From Pirellulales bacterium (GTDB lineage: Bacteria; Planctomycetota; Planctomycetia; Pirellulales; JAICIG01): DNA of 46,326 nt. Shown piece by piece: positions 26,369-35,784 of the stretch (position 1 is its first letter; every line of letters starts with the position of its first letter). Position numbers and translations under genes: made by a program. Below the pieces are notes generated by a model. That model had not been told where the DNA came from, did not search any database, and saw only the letters and a program-made list of their open reading frames with translations. The DNA lies in the NCBI GenBank assembly GCA_025927475.1, contig JAICLL010000033.1, forward strand, positions 1-46,326, in the 5' to 3' direction.

Positions 26369-27628
26369 ATGAGTACGCCAGACTGGGAAGTGGTTGTCGT
26401 GGGCGCGGGGGCCGCCGGGCTATTAGCCGCCGCGCGTGCCGCAGAGCGCGGCCGACGCACGCTCCTGCTGGAAAAAAACCGCCGGCCGGGCATCAAGATC
26501 CTGATGTCCGGCGGCACCCGCTGCAATCTCACCCATGCCTGCGATCGCCGCGGCATCGTGCGCGAGTTTGGCCCCGCCGGACGCTTTTTGCATTCCGCCC
26601 TGGCCGCGCTCTCGCCCGCCAATCTCATCGAGCTGTTTGAATCCGAAGGCGTAGTCACCAAAGTCGAGCCGGACACCGGCAAGGTCTTTCCCGTCAGCGA
26701 TCGGGCAGCCGACGTGTTGGCCGCCCTGCTTGGCCGGCTCCAGCGCAGCGGCGCGACGCTGGCGCTGGAAGAACCGGTTGTCCAGCTCACGCGTACGGCC
26801 GATCGTTTCTTGCTGAGCACGCCGCGGCGGTCGATCACCGCCGAGCGAGTGTTGATCACCACCGGCGGACAATCGTACCCGGGCTCGGGCACGTCGGGCG
26901 ACGGTTATCGCTGGCTGGCCGCGCTCGGACATACGATCGTCGCCCCGCGGCCGGCCCTGACGCCCGTCACCACCGATGCCGCCTGGGTGCGCGAACTGCA
27001 AGGCGTGACGATCAGCGACGTTCAGGTGCGCGTGGTCGATACTGAGGCCGCGGGGTCCGGCTCGCGCGGCGGCCTGCTAGCCGAGCGGCGGGGCTCGTTT
27101 TTATTTACGCACTTCGGTTTGTCGGGACCGGTGGTGCTCGACGTCAGTCGTGCGATCAGCGGCCACCCGCGACCGCGCACCTTGGCGCTGAATTGCGACT
27201 TCTTGCCTCACGAGAGCGAGGCCGAATTGGACGAGCGCATCAAGCGGGAAGCTGCCACTGCGGGCAAGAAACAACTGGGCGGCTTGCTGGCGACCACGCT
27301 GCCCCGCCGCTTGAACGAAGCGCTGTTGCGCGCCGCGGGACTCATGCCCGAGGCCCGCGCGGCCGAACTGGCCCGCGCCGACCGCGCGCGTTGGGTGGCT
27401 GCGATCAAACGGCAGGCGGTGCCGGTGAGCGGCACTCGTGGCTTCAAAAAGGCCGAGGTCACGGCGGGCGGCGCGGCGCTCGACGAGGTCGACTCGCGCA
27501 CCATGCAAAGCCGGATCGTGCCGGGGCTCTTCTTGGCCGGCGAAGTGCTCGACCTCGACGGCCCGATTGGCGGCTACAACTTTCAGGCGGCATTCAGCAC
27601 CGGCTGGCTCGCCGCCGAGCACCTGTAA
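26369..27628 (+). CDS. HI0933-family FAD-dependent oxidoreductase
   Basis: 419 residues from ATG at 26369 (MSTPDWEVVVVGAGAAGLLA). The upstream part of the frame lacks family similarity. VVGAGAAGLLAA binds the FAD ADP moiety. LLLEKNRRPGIKILMSGGTR followed by CNLTH is the signature of the HI0933/BaiN group. TTGGQSYPGSGTSGDGYRWL, FTHFGLSGPVVLDVSR, the C-terminal FKKAEVTAGG and GLFLAGEVLDLDGPIGGYNF, QAAFSTG complete it. Members act as flavin-dependent oxidoreductases on poorly defined substrates. It stands alone, upstream of tRNA-Ser on the other strand. Confidence 0.93.
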   Translation: MSTPDWEVVVVGAGAAGLLAAARAAERGRRTLLLEKNRRPGIKILMSGGTRCNLTHACDRRGIVREFGPAGRFLHSALAALSPANLIELFESEGVVTKVEPDTGKVFPVSDRAADVLAALLGRLQRSGATLALEEPVVQLTRTADRFLLSTPRRSITAERVLITTGGQSYPGSGTSGDGYRWLAALGHTIVAPRPALTPVTTDAAWVRELQGVTISDVQVRVVDTEAAGSGSRGGLLAERRGSFLFTHFGLSGPVVLDVSRAISGHPRPRTLALNCDFLPHESEAELDERIKREAATAGKKQLGGLLATTLPRRLNEALLRAAGLMPEARAAELARADRARWVAAIKRQAVPVSGTRGFKKAEVTAGGAALDEVDSRTMQSRIVPGLFLAGEVLDLDGPIGGYNFQAAFSTGWLAAEHL

Positions 27629-27799
27629 CCGATCGATTTGTCATCAATTCTTCGGTCACTCCATCGGCAACGCGCTGCCGAACACCCCCAGGTGGCAAAC
27701 CCACGGTCCACAGATCCCCAATCCTCGCGATCAACGAGTTTTTCGGCTTGAGTAGCTCGTTCTCAGTCATCGGGTGCAAAGGCTAAGACCCGGCTCAAA

Positions 27800-27886
27800 C
27801 GGAGAGGACAGGATTCGAACCTGCGGACCAGTTTCCCGGTCACGGGTTTAGCAAACCCGCGCTTTAGACCACTCAGCCACCTCTCC
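27800..27886 (-). tRNA. tRNA-Ser (anticodon GCU)
   Basis: The minus strand begins GGAGAGGTGGCTGAGTGG. The anticodon arm is GGGTTTGCTAAACCC with GCT at plus-strand 27850-27852. A long variable arm (GACCGGGAAACTGGTC region) marks a class II tRNA, and the T arm is GCAGGTTCGAATCCTGT. Acceptor arms GGAGAGG/CCTCTCC pair fully. The discriminator is G, and CCA is not encoded. It reads AGC/AGU codons. The flanking 27629-27799 and 27887-28124 hold no gene I can support. Confidence 0.96.
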
Positions 27887-28124
27887 TAATCTCCAAAAAA
27901 TTCTATGCAATCTGGCCGGGTTCGCAAGTGATGTTTGCACGGTCGGGGCTGGTAGGGGGCAGCCAAGGCCACCGTGGCCGTCATTTCACCGGCGAAAGTC
28001 GGCCCGAGCAGATGCACCGCGGCCCCGCGTACAGTATATAAGATAGCTCGGCGATGGGCGGTCCGCCCGCCGCATCGACCCCCGCAGTGCTTTGCCAATC
28101 ACCCCACGAACCCTCATCGACGCC

Positions 28125-29666
28125 ATGCGCCCCTGCTTGCCGCCCGCGACTGCCGTTGCGACCATTCTTGCCCTTTTGACTCTCAGCGCGACGCACACTG
28201 CTGCCGCCGAGACCGCGGTCGGCGCTGCGATGAGCTCGATTTCGTCCGCCGACTTGCGGCGCCATGTCGAAGTCCTGGCCGACGATATGCTCGAAGGCCG
28301 CGAAGCCGGCAGCCGCGGGGGGCACGCCGCCGCACATTATTTGGGCCGTGAGTTTCAGAAACATCGCCTGGCCGGCGGCGCCAGCCCAAAGAGCTATTAT
28401 CAAACCTTCGGCGCTCAATACCGCAATCTCCTGGGACTGCTCGAAGGCAGCGATCCGCAGTTGAAGCGCGAGCTGATCGTCGTCAGCGCTCATTACGATC
28501 ATGTGGGCTACGGCAACGAACAGAACAGCTTTGGTCCCACCGGCTACATCCATAACGGCGCCGACGACAACGCCAGCGGCGCCGCCGCGCTGATGGAACT
28601 GGTCGAAGCCTTTGCGCAGCTCGAACCACGGCCCGCGCGGTCGATTCTGTTCGCCCTTTGGGACGGCGAAGAAAAAGGCCTGCTTGGCTCCGAGCACTGG
28701 GTGAGCCATCCCACTTGGCCGCTGGCCCAAGTGCGCCTGATGATCAACCTCGACATGGTGGGCCGGCTGAGGCAGGACAAAATCGAACTCTATGGTGGAC
28801 GCACCAGCGCCGGCTTGCGTCGTCTGGTCAGCGCGAGCAACGCCGCGACGAATCTGTTGGTCGATTTTTCGTGGACCATGCGCGAAGACAGCGACCACTA
28901 TTCGTTCTATAAGCGCGGCATACCCGTGCTCATGTTTCACACCGGCTTGCATGGCGATTATCACCGGCCCAGCGACGACGTCGAGAAGCTGAATTTCGCG
29001 GGCATGCAGCGGCTCGCGCAAATGCTGTTTGCCTTGATACGGCAACTGGCCGACGAGCCGCGATTGGCGCCGTTCCGGAGGGCGGCGCAGGGCGAGAGCG
29101 CGTCGGTGCAGCAGGCGCGCGAGCGCCCTTTGGCGCCTTTGCCCGGCAGGCTGGGAGTAACCTGGGATGCCAGCGACGAGCGGCAGGGCCGGGGCCTGCG
29201 GGTGGTGCACGTCGCAACAGGTTCGGCGGCGGCGCGGGCCGGCGTTCGACCGGGCGACCGCCTCGTGAAGTTCGCGGGCCGCGAAATCCGCGATGGCAAC
29301 TCTTTTTGTACCTGGGTGTTGGCCGCGCAAAACCCGGTCTCGCTCGCCGTGGCACGCGGCGGGGCTTCGCAGCCGGTCGAGCTTCCTGTTCAGCTTGCTG
29401 GCCAACCCCTGCGACTGGGCATTTCCTGGCGGGGCGACGACGCCGAGCCGGGCGCCGTCATTTTGTCGCGGGTGGTGCCTCACTCGCCCGCCGCTCGGGC
29501 CGGATTAGGCATCAACGACCGGGTTTACGAAGTTGCTGGGCAGCGGTTTGCCAATGATGCCGAATTTCAACAACTTGTTGCAAACCCGGCCACCGACGCG
29601 CTCGAGATGCTCGTCGAGCGTCAGGGCCGCCTGCGAGCCGTGCGGCTGGAATTCGCGGCCCCCTAA
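28125..29666 (+). CDS. Secreted M28 family metallopeptidase with two PDZ domains
   Basis: 513 residues from ATG at 28125, which gives a clean signal peptide (ATAVATILALLTLSATHTAA). A TTG at 28092 is a weaker start. The M28 domain (about 40-300) shows the zinc ligands in VSAHYDHVGYG, GADDNASGAAAL, DGEEKGLLGS, NLDMVGRL and the His in GDYHRPSDD. Two PDZ domains follow: LRVVHVATGSAAARAGVRPG, DRLVKF and AVILSRVVPHSPAARAGLGI, NDRVYEV. It is an aminopeptidase-type enzyme acting outside the cytoplasm, with PDZ domains likely controlling substrate or partner binding. The genes on either side are unrelated. Confidence 0.93.
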   Translation: MRPCLPPATAVATILALLTLSATHTAAAETAVGAAMSSISSADLRRHVEVLADDMLEGREAGSRGGHAAAHYLGREFQKHRLAGGASPKSYYQTFGAQYRNLLGLLEGSDPQLKRELIVVSAHYDHVGYGNEQNSFGPTGYIHNGADDNASGAAALMELVEAFAQLEPRPARSILFALWDGEEKGLLGSEHWVSHPTWPLAQVRLMINLDMVGRLRQDKIELYGGRTSAGLRRLVSASNAATNLLVDFSWTMREDSDHYSFYKRGIPVLMFHTGLHGDYHRPSDDVEKLNFAGMQRLAQMLFALIRQLADEPRLAPFRRAAQGESASVQQARERPLAPLPGRLGVTWDASDERQGRGLRVVHVATGSAAARAGVRPGDRLVKFAGREIRDGNSFCTWVLAAQNPVSLAVARGGASQPVELPVQLAGQPLRLGISWRGDDAEPGAVILSRVVPHSPAARAGLGINDRVYEVAGQRFANDAEFQQLVANPATDALEMLVERQGRLRAVRLEFAAP

Positions 29667-29743
29667 AGGAAACCGTTTCCGCGGCACGCAAACTGCTCCT
29701 TCTGCCACCGCACGGCCAGTCGTAAATAGCGGGAGGCAGAGAA

Positions 29744-30088
29744 ATGGCACTCAAGCTCAAGGCTCTCAGCCGTAACGGGATGGCATGGTTTTTGGTCCTG
29801 GTCCTTGCGCCAGTGACCGCACGCGCGGCGGGCGGAAGGCATGTCGCCCCGACCGATCAAGCCCCTGCCGGACAGCAAGGCGCGGTACAAACGGGCTATG
29901 GCAGAGCAACGATTTATCGCGCAGACGAGCCACCGAAACCCGCCGATCATCCGGCCGCGCAAGTGAAGTCGGAGACGGTTCGCGCGCCACGGCCTGAGAG
30001 TGTCGACTCGCAGGAGGCGCCACTGCCGGTCATCATTCAGGGCGTACCGCATCGATTCCGCTTGCACTACAGCCAGACGGCTTGCTAG
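29744..30088 (+). CDS. Small secreted hypothetical protein
   Basis: 114 residues. The signal peptide is GMAWFLVLVLAPVTARAAGG. The mature part is polar and Pro-rich (DEPPKPADHPAAQVKSETVR) and ends with PVIIQGVPHRFRLHYSQTAC. GGGAGG lies nine bases before the ATG. No family is recognised. It converges with the next gene; their stop codons overlap by four bases in a gctagc palindrome. Confidence 0.5.
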   Translation: MALKLKALSRNGMAWFLVLVLAPVTARAAGGRHVAPTDQAPAGQQGAVQTGYGRATIYRADEPPKPADHPAAQVKSETVRAPRPESVDSQEAPLPVIIQGVPHRFRLHYSQTAC

Positions 30089-31422
30089 CCCGCCGCGCGT
30101 ACAGCCAGCCGAGGGCCTGCAGTCGGTGGTTGGCGGCGTTGAAACCCGAGCCGCTCAATGGCGGCTGCGACGCAGGGGATGCGGTGAAACACCTGGCGGA
30201 CGCGGCCATCCATCAAATGGTTATCGAGCGCCAGTGCCGCGGCGCCGGCGTCGATGCCCACCATATCGCCGGCGATCCAGCGGCGGTCGAGATTGACGTT
30301 GCTGAAACCATAGGCCCCTCGAATGGTTCCGCTCCGCTCGTGTTGGGCCCGATATACATTCTCCAGCACTTCGGCAGGCGCATGCGCCACCGAGGCCACG
30401 CTGGCGGTGATGTGCGCGGTGCCATCGATTGGCCGGCAAGGTGAATACGAGCGATAGGCGTGCGAGGCACCGCCCTCGCCGGGACCATCTCCCGCAGACA
30501 ATCCCCAGAAGCGGCGATACGTCGCAAAACGCTTGGCGTGATCGCGGCAAACCTGCCGGTTGGCACGCGCGGCCATCCGTGCCTCGGCCCAGAGATCGAC
30601 CTCTCCCGGCGCTCGCCAATCGCTGAGATCGACCAGATCAAGCCCATATTGAAAGACAAACAGCCCCAGGTCGGCGTTGTTGAAGCGCAGGCCGGCGGCC
30701 GTGCCGTAAAACGGTTGCAAGGCCGACCAGCAATCGGGCGAAACCGCTTTTTCGGGCGAGGCGCCGGCAGCCAGCAGATACATGAAGATGGTTTCACCAT
30801 TGAGCCGGTCCCACGCGCTGGCCAGCATGCGGCCGTCTTCGCCTTTGCCGTGCCGCAGCAATCTGCCCGCGTGGGGACCCGACTGCACGGCCCAAGCTCG
30901 CCAGTCGATGCGATCATACAGCCGGTCGGCCAGATCTTGCAGTTCGAGATCTTGCAGGAACGCGGCGGCCCAAAGCGCTCCGGCCACCAACCAAGATGAA
31001 TCGAGCGTGCTGAATTGATCGGCGCCGCGCACGGCGTCCGTGTCGGAATCGACAAAGTGCGGCAAGATGCCGTGGTCGCACGGTAGCCGTTCCAGGGCAT
31101 GACGCACGCCGGCGCAAATCCGCTGGCAGGCTGCGCGGGGCGAGAGCAAAAAGTGTGGTTCAGCCGCGGCCAATCCTAGCGCGATGAATCCCATACCGGT
31201 GGCGGCGGTACTTAGCAGGCCGTTTGGGCGGCGCGGGCCATGATTGGCCTGGCGATCGAGAAACAGCCCGTTGGCATGTTGGTTCTCGATGAAGTATTGC
31301 AGTGACGTCTGTTCGAGGCGCATCAAGAATGCGCGGTCGGCGGCGGTGAGTGACGTGCTCGCATGGTCGGAACTCGACTGAGGCGCGCGTGCGTGGACAG
31401 CCATCCGTGGCATCGCAGGCAT
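30085..31422 (-). CDS. Glucoamylase-like protein (PF10091 type)
   Basis: About 445 residues; the starts at 31422, 31413 and 31404 are all possible. Helical (alpha/alpha)6-barrel elements typical of this group are visible: FIENQHANGLFLDRQ, LLSTAATGMGFIALGLAAAE, STLDSSWLVAGALWAAAFLQ, then RFWGLSAGDGPG, PCRPIDGTAHITASVASVAH, YGFSNVNLDRRW and GDMVGIDAGAAALALDNHLM. The family is thought to act on beta- or alpha-glucans, but few members are tested. No signal peptide is seen at any candidate start, so it may be cytoplasmic or use another route. Confidence 0.8.
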   Translation of the reverse strand: MPAMPRMAVHARAPQSSSDHASTSLTAADRAFLMRLEQTSLQYFIENQHANGLFLDRQANHGPRRPNGLLSTAATGMGFIALGLAAAEPHFLLSPRAACQRICAGVRHALERLPCDHGILPHFVDSDTDAVRGADQFSTLDSSWLVAGALWAAAFLQDLELQDLADRLYDRIDWRAWAVQSGPHAGRLLRHGKGEDGRMLASAWDRLNGETIFMYLLAAGASPEKAVSPDCWSALQPFYGTAAGLRFNNADLGLFVFQYGLDLVDLSDWRAPGEVDLWAEARMAARANRQVCRDHAKRFATYRRFWGLSAGDGPGEGGASHAYRSYSPCRPIDGTAHITASVASVAHAPAEVLENVYRAQHERSGTIRGAYGFSNVNLDRRWIAGDMVGIDAGAAALALDNHLMDGRVRQVFHRIPCVAAAIERLGFQRRQPPTAGPRLAVRAAG

Positions 31423-31531
31423 CCTAGGGTTGGGTGCTGGTTCGCACCGCGCAATCCGTGCGCGGGACGGCGAAGTTAGCCGATAACGGCATTTCGTCAC
31501 AAGATGAGATTGGGCTCGGTGGCCTCGACCA

Positions 31532-31636
31532 AGGTAGCTGCCGGCCTTGTGCCGGGCGGACGTCAGGGGGAGCCGGCCACAAGGCCGGGGCTACCGGGCG
31601 GATATGCAGGGAGCCGGCCACAAGGCCGGGGCTACC
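31532..31636. repeat. AAGGCCGG repeat cluster in a 480-base gene-free stretch
   Basis: The unit gccggccacaaggccggggc is present twice in direct order (28-base match, 31568-31595 and 31609-31636, period 41). A degenerate copy lies in the other orientation at 31533-31557 (ggtagctgccggccttgtgc). The rest of 31423-31904 holds no gene I can support. Confidence 0.75.
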
Positions 31637-31904
31637 AGAGACGTTTCTGGGGGACGCCGAACATGGGTGACCCGGCGTTGCCAAAACGCATCATGCGTTT
31701 CCCCGCCGCTACGCCTCCGCCAGTAAATTCACGCGGCGATTTTCTTCGGACCACGGCTGCGGGAAAAGCAATCTAGACTTGTTCGGTTTGCTGTTCAGCA
31801 AGTCACGCCCGGTCTAGGGCAAAAAGCATTCGCGGTTCGCCGGTCCGGCGGCCGCGGCCCAATTCGATTTTGGCCAGGTTCCTGGTCTAGGGGAGACTCG
31901 ACGG

Positions 31905-33959
31905 ATGATTGGCACGCGCGCCCGCGCATCGGGCTTCGCTCGCGATTGCGCCGCCGCTTGGCGCGTCGAGCTCGCGCTGGAACGTCTGGAAGAACTGCTG
32001 CTGCTCAGCGGCGATCCCGTCGATCCGCCCGCCGATTGGCGGCACGAGACGTTTTCGCTCGGCAGCCTGGACTTGCAAACGCAGACCGCTCCGGTCGCCG
32101 CCCAAAGTTTCAGCGGACTGGGGCTGATCGGCGGCGACCTGGAGCAGCAGCGCTATGGTTTTACCGGGGCGGGCTACTCGGTGGCCATCCTCGATACGGG
32201 CCTCGATTACACCAATCCCGCCTTCGCCGGGCGCTATCTCGGCGGCTGGAATTTTGTCGCCAACAACAGCAACCCGATGGACGATGAAGGCCATGGCACG
32301 CACGTGGCCGGCATCATCGGCAGCGCCGATCCCAACCACCTGGGCGTGGCGCCGGGCGTGGGAATCATCGCGCTGAAGGTGCTCGACAGCACCGGCACCG
32401 GCGACTTTGGCAATGTCGATCTCGCCCTGCAATGGGTCGTCGCCCATCAGCAGCAATACCACATCGCCGCCGTCAACATGTCGCTGGGTACGGGTAATTT
32501 CCAGACGGAACCCTGGGGCTTCCTCGATACCGATTTTCAGCAGCTTCAAAACGAAGGAGTGTTTGTGGCGGCTTCGTCGGGCAACGGCTATTACTCCTAT
32601 GGCAGCCAGCCGGGGCTCGCGTTTCCGGCTATTAACAACCAGGTGGTTTCGGTGGGCGCGGTCTACAACGGCAGCTATGGATCGGTGTCGTGGGCCAATG
32701 GCGCGCAGGACTATTCGACCGCTCCCGATCAGATCACCAGCTTTACGCAGCGCAGTTCGCAGCTCGACATTCTCGCGCCGGGCGCCTTTATCACCTCGAC
32801 CTATCTCGGCGGCGGCTGGGCCACCATGGCGGGCACCTCGATGGCCGCGCCGATGGTCGCCGGCGCCGCCGTCGTCATCCATCAGGCGCTCGATGCGGCC
32901 GGCGAAGACGCCCAAGCCACGCAAAGCGGCATCTTGTCGATCATGCAGCACACCGGTGTGAGCATCGTCGACGCCAACGATGGACAAGACAACGTGGTCC
33001 ACACCGGCCAGACCTACCAACGGCTCGATCTTTACAACGCCGTGCAATCCATCGTGACCGGCGGTTCGTGGAACAACTCCGCCCCGCCTGCCGACCCAAA
33101 CCTGGCCTATGTCGATGCGCTCTACGAAGAATTGCTCGGCCGGCATGCCGACCCCGCCGGGCTCAACACGTGGGTCTCCGCGCTCGAATCGGGCATGTCG
33201 CGCTTGCAACTGATCGAGCTGCTGTGGAACTCGGCCGAGCATCGCAACTTTCAAGTCGATCAGGACTATGCTGAGTTTCTGCACCGCGCGCCCAGCGATG
33301 CCGAGCGAAGCCATTGGGCCGCCCTGTTGATGGCCGGCATCAGCGAGACCCAAGTGGCTGAAGCCTTTTTGCACTCGCCCGAGTTTCTCTTGGCCGATTC
33401 AAATACGGGCAACTTTGTTCAATCGCTGTTCCAAGACCTGTTGGGCCGCCCCGCCGATTCAGACGGATTGGCCGCTTTGACCGAATTGCTCGACCTGGGC
33501 ATCAGCCGCGGGCAGGTGGCCGACCTGGTGCTCAACTCGCTGGAGCGCGACGCCGACGTGGTCGACAGTTATTATCATGGCTTTTTAGGACGCGGCGCCA
33601 GCAACGCTGAGCTGATGGGCTGGGCCAACGCAATCGCCCACGGCGTCGTCGATTTGCAAACCGTCGGTGAAGCGTTTCTCGCTTCCGGAGAATTCTTCAA
33701 CCGAGCGGCCGCCGGCAGCGTCGGAGGTTTGGGTGAGCGGTTATCCGGCGCCGGGGCGGCGCTGAGCAATGCGCTGACCGCAATGCCGGCCTTGCAGTCA
33801 CCCGCCGGTTCGTCGGGCTCGCAGTCGCCGATCTCACTGTCGTCGGGCTTAAGTGAGCAGCCAACGCTGATCATGAATAGCCCGACGGGGTCTGCCAGCG
33901 ACCGACCGCATTGGGCATTGGCGGCAGCGGTGTCGTCGCCTTTGGCTCCGCGGAAGTAG
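31905..33959 (+). CDS. Subtilisin-like S8 peptidase with DUF4214 repeats
   Basis: 684 residues. The N-terminal VELALERLEELLLLSGDPVD resembles the planctomycete LEPR-type export leader rather than a Sec signal peptide. The catalytic triad is D97 in VAILDTGLDY, H130 in GHGTHVAG and S312 in GTSMAAPMVAG, with the oxyanion Asn in ASSGNGYY. From about residue 400 there are four related units of the DUF4214 type: DALYEELLGRHADPAGLNTW, YAEFLHRAPSDAERSHWA, LFQDLLGRPADSDGLAAL, YYHGFLGRGASNAELMGW, each followed by a helix ending in FLxSxEF. DUF4214 is often found in large exported proteins, with no settled role. GGGGAG lies upstream of the ATG. Confidence 0.93.
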   Translation: MIGTRARASGFARDCAAAWRVELALERLEELLLLSGDPVDPPADWRHETFSLGSLDLQTQTAPVAAQSFSGLGLIGGDLEQQRYGFTGAGYSVAILDTGLDYTNPAFAGRYLGGWNFVANNSNPMDDEGHGTHVAGIIGSADPNHLGVAPGVGIIALKVLDSTGTGDFGNVDLALQWVVAHQQQYHIAAVNMSLGTGNFQTEPWGFLDTDFQQLQNEGVFVAASSGNGYYSYGSQPGLAFPAINNQVVSVGAVYNGSYGSVSWANGAQDYSTAPDQITSFTQRSSQLDILAPGAFITSTYLGGGWATMAGTSMAAPMVAGAAVVIHQALDAAGEDAQATQSGILSIMQHTGVSIVDANDGQDNVVHTGQTYQRLDLYNAVQSIVTGGSWNNSAPPADPNLAYVDALYEELLGRHADPAGLNTWVSALESGMSRLQLIELLWNSAEHRNFQVDQDYAEFLHRAPSDAERSHWAALLMAGISETQVAEAFLHSPEFLLADSNTGNFVQSLFQDLLGRPADSDGLAALTELLDLGISRGQVADLVLNSLERDADVVDSYYHGFLGRGASNAELMGWANAIAHGVVDLQTVGEAFLASGEFFNRAAAGSVGGLGERLSGAGAALSNALTAMPALQSPAGSSGSQSPISLSSGLSEQPTLIMNSPTGSASDRPHWALAAAVSSPLAPRK

Positions 33960-33999
33960 GCGCTTTCGCTTGAACGAAAGGTGACGCCAGCGCCCGCGC

Positions 34000-34044
34000 A
34001 AAACAAAAAGCCGTGGCCGACGCGCGCTGCGCCGGCCACGGCTT
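34000..34044 (-). terminator. Intrinsic terminator of the thioredoxin-like gene
   Basis: Eleven-bp perfect arms (aagccgtggcc at 34008-34018, ggccacggctt at 34034-34044) are followed on the minus strand by tttttgtttt. It lies 57 bases after the stop of the minus-strand gene at 34102 and faces it correctly. It may also stop readthrough from the convergent peptidase gene. Confidence 0.8.
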
Positions 34045-34101
34045 GATCGATCACCTCATTTGCCGCACGGATTTGTTTGTCCGCGGGCGATGAGCAGCTT
34101 G

Positions 34102-34674
34102 CTACTGCAAGAGCTTCGGCACGTCCGTCAGGATCGTGTCGATCGACTTCTTGCCGAATTGGCCGCTGCCGAAGGCGCGGTTACTGACCACCTTGCCTTT
34201 GACCGCCAGGATGACGGTCACTTCGGCGTCGGGGCTGATGCCATAGTCGGCCGGGCCGTTTTCGTATTCGACGGGCACCACAATCGGCACGTTGGGGGCC
34301 GAGGCCTTCTTGCCCAGTTCCTTGGCGTGCGATTCGAGGGCTTCTTCGTTGTCGCCCAGCAGGTTGACGAAGGCGGCCAATTTTTCGTCGGCGTTCTTCT
34401 CAACCGCGGCGTCCAGCTTCTTCACGAGACTCGCCACATTCTCGTCGGCCTTGCGCGAGAAGACCATCACCATTGGGCGGTTGCCGTACTTGCAGCGATA
34501 GCAAAGCTTATCGCCCAGTTCAACGCCGTCTTCCGTCGAGCCGGCGCACTTGACGACATCGAACGGATTGATCGACTCGCCTTTTTGCACGCCGCTCTTC
34601 AATTCGGCCGCCACGGCCAACGACACGCCGGCCACCAGTGCCAGCGCCACGCCACACGATGTCAACACTCTCAT
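34102..34674 (-). CDS. Secreted thioredoxin-like-fold protein
   Basis: 190 residues from ATG at 34674, where GAGGAG lies four bases upstream. A GTG at 34686 falls inside that site and is rejected. The signal peptide is CGVALALVAGVSLAVAAE. The mature part has VVKCAGSTEDGVELGDKLCY, RCKYGNRPMVMVFSRKAD (a C-x-x-C pair) and a helix/strand pattern with VPVEYENGPADYGISPDAEV and TVILAVKGKVVSNRAFGSGQ. From memory, this type is common in planctomycetes and annotated as hypothetical. A redox role is suggested only by the C-x-x-C. Confidence 0.7.
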   Translation of the reverse strand: MRVLTSCGVALALVAGVSLAVAAELKSGVQKGESINPFDVVKCAGSTEDGVELGDKLCYRCKYGNRPMVMVFSRKADENVASLVKKLDAAVEKNADEKLAAFVNLLGDNEEALESHAKELGKKASAPNVPIVVPVEYENGPADYGISPDAEVTVILAVKGKVVSNRAFGSGQFGKKSIDTILTDVPKLLQ

Positions 34675-34836
34675 AGTTCTCCTCACTTCGACGATTTGGG
34701 TCTTTGGAAAAACACGAAACGAACCGACATAAGCCGGGATTAGTGGGCCAGCCCGGCGGCGGGTTACAGCCGCCCATTATGCAACTTTGCCAGGCGAATG
34801 CAAGATGGTGCAGCCAGCGGCTAAAATAGGTAGGAT

Positions 34837-35784
34837 ATGCCGGTGGCAGAAAACCAAGCTTGGCGTCCGCTGTATCCGTTCAAGTCGCATTGGCTCGAGC
34901 TGGATGGGCGGCGCTATCATTACCTCGACGAGGGCCAGGGCGAGCCGCTGCTGCTGGTGCATGGCAACCCCACCTGGTCGTTCTACTGGCGCGAACTCGT
35001 CAAGCCGCTGCGAGAACAGTATCGCGTGATCGTACCCGACCACATCGGTTGCGGACTGTCGGATAAGCCGTCGCGGTATGAGTATCGGCTGGCCCGGCAT
35101 ATCGACAATCTGCGGCGGCTGATCGAGCGGCTCGAGCTTCGCCAAGTAACACTGCTGGCCCACGATTGGGGCGGGGCGATCGGGTTAGGCGCGGCGGTGG
35201 CCGAGCCGGAGCGGTTCAGCCGGCTGGTGTTGTTCAACACCGCGGCGTTTCGGTCGCGGCGGATGCCCTGGCGAATTCGCATTTGCCGCACGCCGCTGTT
35301 GGGCCGGCTGGCCGTGCAGGGTTTGAATGCATTCGCCCGTGCGGCGCTGACGATGGCCGTGACCAGGCACGAACGGATGACGCCCGCCGTGCGAGCCGGT
35401 TTGCTAGCGCCCTACGATACCTGGTCGAACCGCGTGGCGACGCATCGCTTTGTGCTCGATATCCCGCGGTCGCCCAGGCATGCCAGCTATGCTACGCTGG
35501 AAGCGATCGAACACGGGCTGGCAAAGCTGCGCGGGCTACCGGTGATGTTCATCTGGGGCATGCGCGATTGGTGTTTCACGCCGCATTTTTTAGAGCGGTT
35601 CTTGGAGTTTTTTCCCGAGGCAGAAGTGCACCGGTTCGACGATGCCGGACATTATGTGATTGAGGACGCGCATGAGCGGATTGTGCCGCTGGTGCGCGAG
35701 TTTCTGGCAACACATCCCTCAAGGGTTCAGGGTTCAGGGTTCAGGGTTCAGGAAGAGGAGCATGCTGATAAGATTCGTGAGTAG
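34837..35784 (+). CDS. Haloalkane dehalogenase/OleB-like alpha/beta hydrolase
   Basis: 315 residues. LLVHGNPTWSFYWR and PDHIGCGLSDKP are oxyanion and loop marks. The nucleophile is D110 in LLAHDWGGAIG, the acid is probably in WGMRDWCFTP, and the His is in DDAGHYVIEDAHER. An Asp rather than Ser nucleophile places it with haloalkane dehalogenases, epoxide hydrolases and OleB, the beta-lactone decarboxylase of olefin synthesis. The opening 'HGNPTWSF' fits OleB well, but oleA, oleC and oleD are not beside it, so the substrate is unproven. The last 20 or so residues (SRVQGSGFRVQEEEHADKIR) come from an AGGGTTC repeat. The natural end was probably near 'LVREFLATH'. Confidence 0.85.
   Translation: MPVAENQAWRPLYPFKSHWLELDGRRYHYLDEGQGEPLLLVHGNPTWSFYWRELVKPLREQYRVIVPDHIGCGLSDKPSRYEYRLARHIDNLRRLIERLELRQVTLLAHDWGGAIGLGAAVAEPERFSRLVLFNTAAFRSRRMPWRIRICRTPLLGRLAVQGLNAFARAALTMAVTRHERMTPAVRAGLLAPYDTWSNRVATHRFVLDIPRSPRHASYATLEAIEHGLAKLRGLPVMFIWGMRDWCFTPHFLERFLEFFPEAEVHRFDDAGHYVIEDAHERIVPLVREFLATHPSRVQGSGFRVQEEEHADKIRE

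Noticed and set aside
27981-29483. Minus-strand 500-codon frame opposite the M28 peptidase
   Set aside because: Shadow of the M28/PDZ gene, which has all its zinc ligands. No family features on the minus strand.
31887-33374. Minus-strand 495-codon frame opposite the S8 peptidase
   Set aside because: The plus strand has an intact catalytic triad and DUF4214 repeats. The minus reading has no motifs.
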